This document shows, in pieces, positions 5,101 through 5,714 of a stretch of DNA of 5,714 nt. Within the stretch, counting starts at the first letter, position 1. Each line of letters starts with the position of its first letter. The DNA is taken from NCBI GenBank assembly GCA_946886185.1, contig CAMPIC010000224.1:1-5714 (forward strand). The letters run 5' to 3'. This stretch comes from an uncultured bacterium (lineage in GTDB: Bacteria > Eisenbacteria > RBG-16-71-46 > CAIMUX01). The translations under genes were made by a program, and so were the position numbers. The notes beneath the pieces were generated by a model. The model did not search any database and was not told the origin of the DNA. It saw only the letters and a list, made by a program, of their open reading frames with translations.

Positions 5101-5714
5101 ATGCGTCCCATACGGGAGATTTCACGAATCGAGGGGTTCAGCGATGCCGTCTTCGGCTTCGCGATCACGCTCCTGGTGGTCTCGCTCGAGGTTCCCGCGA
5201 CTTTCGACGACCTGATCGCCGCGTTCCGCGGACTGCCCGTCTTCGCCATCACCTTCGCGATGCTCCTTCTGGTGTGGCATGAGCACCACACCTACTTCAC
5301 CAGGTTCGCCTTGCATGACGGGATCACCATCTGGTTGAACGGCGCGCTTCTCTTCGTCGTGATGGTGTACATCTACCCGCTCAAGTTTCTCTTCGGGTTT
5401 CTTGCGGGGCCGCAGGGGCTGCCCGCGGGAATCGCCAACCAGCAAATGGTCCGAGAGGGTCAGATGGACGATCTGATGGTCATCTACGGCATCGGATTCT
5501 GTTCCCTCTTCGTCCTTTTGGCGGCCATGTACGCGCGCTCCTTTCGCGCCGGCGCGCGCGCCGGGCTCGACGACGCGCACGTGCTGGAGGCCAGGCACGG
5601 GATCGGGCACTGCCTGGTCTATGTCGTGGTCGGTCTCCTCTCCATGGTCCTTTCGGTGAGCCTCGATGATAATGGACCGGCCTTCGGAGGCTTCGCCTAC
5701 GCCCTCATCGGTCC
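5101..5714 (+). CDS. TMEM175/DUF1211-family ion channel, 3' end beyond the window
   Basis: 204 complete residues are visible and the frame runs off the right edge. The N-terminus holds the family hallmark, RIEGFSDAVFGFAITLLVV (9-27): the RxxxFSD motif with T23 seven residues after the Asp. In TMEM175 proteins this first helix lines the pore of a K+-selective channel. Bacterial members have one six-helix repeat and work as tetramers. Further marks are WHEHHTYF (59-66) and a helix around IWLNGALLFVVMVYIYP (77-93). A polar segment (104-124) follows, then hydrophobic helices at about 126-143 and 170-187. That gives about five helices before the cut, so roughly one is missing. The ATG at 5101 directly precedes the motif at the usual distance. 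No Shine-Dalgarno is seen, so translation may be leaderless. Family is well supported; ion selectivity is not shown. Confidence 0.88.
   Translation, partial: MRPIREISRIEGFSDAVFGFAITLLVVSLEVPATFDDLIAAFRGLPVFAITFAMLLLVWHEHHTYFTRFALHDGITIWLNGALLFVVMVYIYPLKFLFGFLAGPQGLPAGIANQQMVREGQMDDLMVIYGIGFCSLFVLLAAMYARSFRAGARAGLDDAHVLEARHGIGHCLVYVVVGLLSMVLSVSLDDNGPAFGGFAYALIG

Noticed and set aside
1..5714. CRISPR array, insertion sequence, tRNA, defence or phage genes
   Set aside because: No regularly spaced repeats, transposase-like or integrase-like frames, terminal repeats or tRNA-like folds were found on either strand.

Overview
The window looks like a piece of a bacterial chromosome with high G+C (roughly two thirds by eye) and strong third-position G/C bias. 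All genes are ordinary bacterial families. An RRM protein with a glycine-rich tail, a multi-membrane GT-C glycosyltransferase, an O-antigen-ligase-type protein and a TMEM175-type channel would fit a free-living bacterium, perhaps an environmental lineage known mainly from metagenomes. Nothing here fixes the phylum, and no rRNA, tRNA, CRISPR array or transposase is visible.

Layout. Bases 1-207 hold no gene I can support, but carry a good intrinsic terminator (about 81-116) facing the first gene. A small RNA-binding protein gene is on the minus strand (522 to 208). It has a strong ribosome binding site and a putative long leader with two small hairpins. Bases 523-875 are a divergent intergenic region with several inverted repeats. 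From 876 to the right edge every gene is on the plus strand: a 629-residue GT-C glycosyltransferase (876-2765); a 201-base gap with a GC-rich hairpin; an O-antigen ligase/polymerase-type protein (2967-4421, TTG start); a secreted lipocalin-like DUF1579-type protein (4484-5053, ATG chosen from its Shine-Dalgarno and signal peptide); and a TMEM175/DUF1211-type ion channel that runs off the edge (5101-5714+).

How they may work together. The glycosyltransferase and the O-antigen-ligase-type protein both belong to families that use lipid-linked sugars on the outer face of the cytoplasmic membrane. Their adjacency suggests a small surface-polysaccharide or glycolipid locus, although no flippase, initiating transferase or nucleotide-sugar gene is in view. 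The last two genes have no evident link to that role.

Most notable point: the glycosyltransferase carries about 140 residues at its C-terminus that read as an NPCBM-type carbohydrate-binding module, a domain better known from secreted glycoside hydrolases. A membrane sugar transferase fused to its own sugar-binding module is the best lead here. I see no evidence for a defence system, mobile element or other wholly new system.
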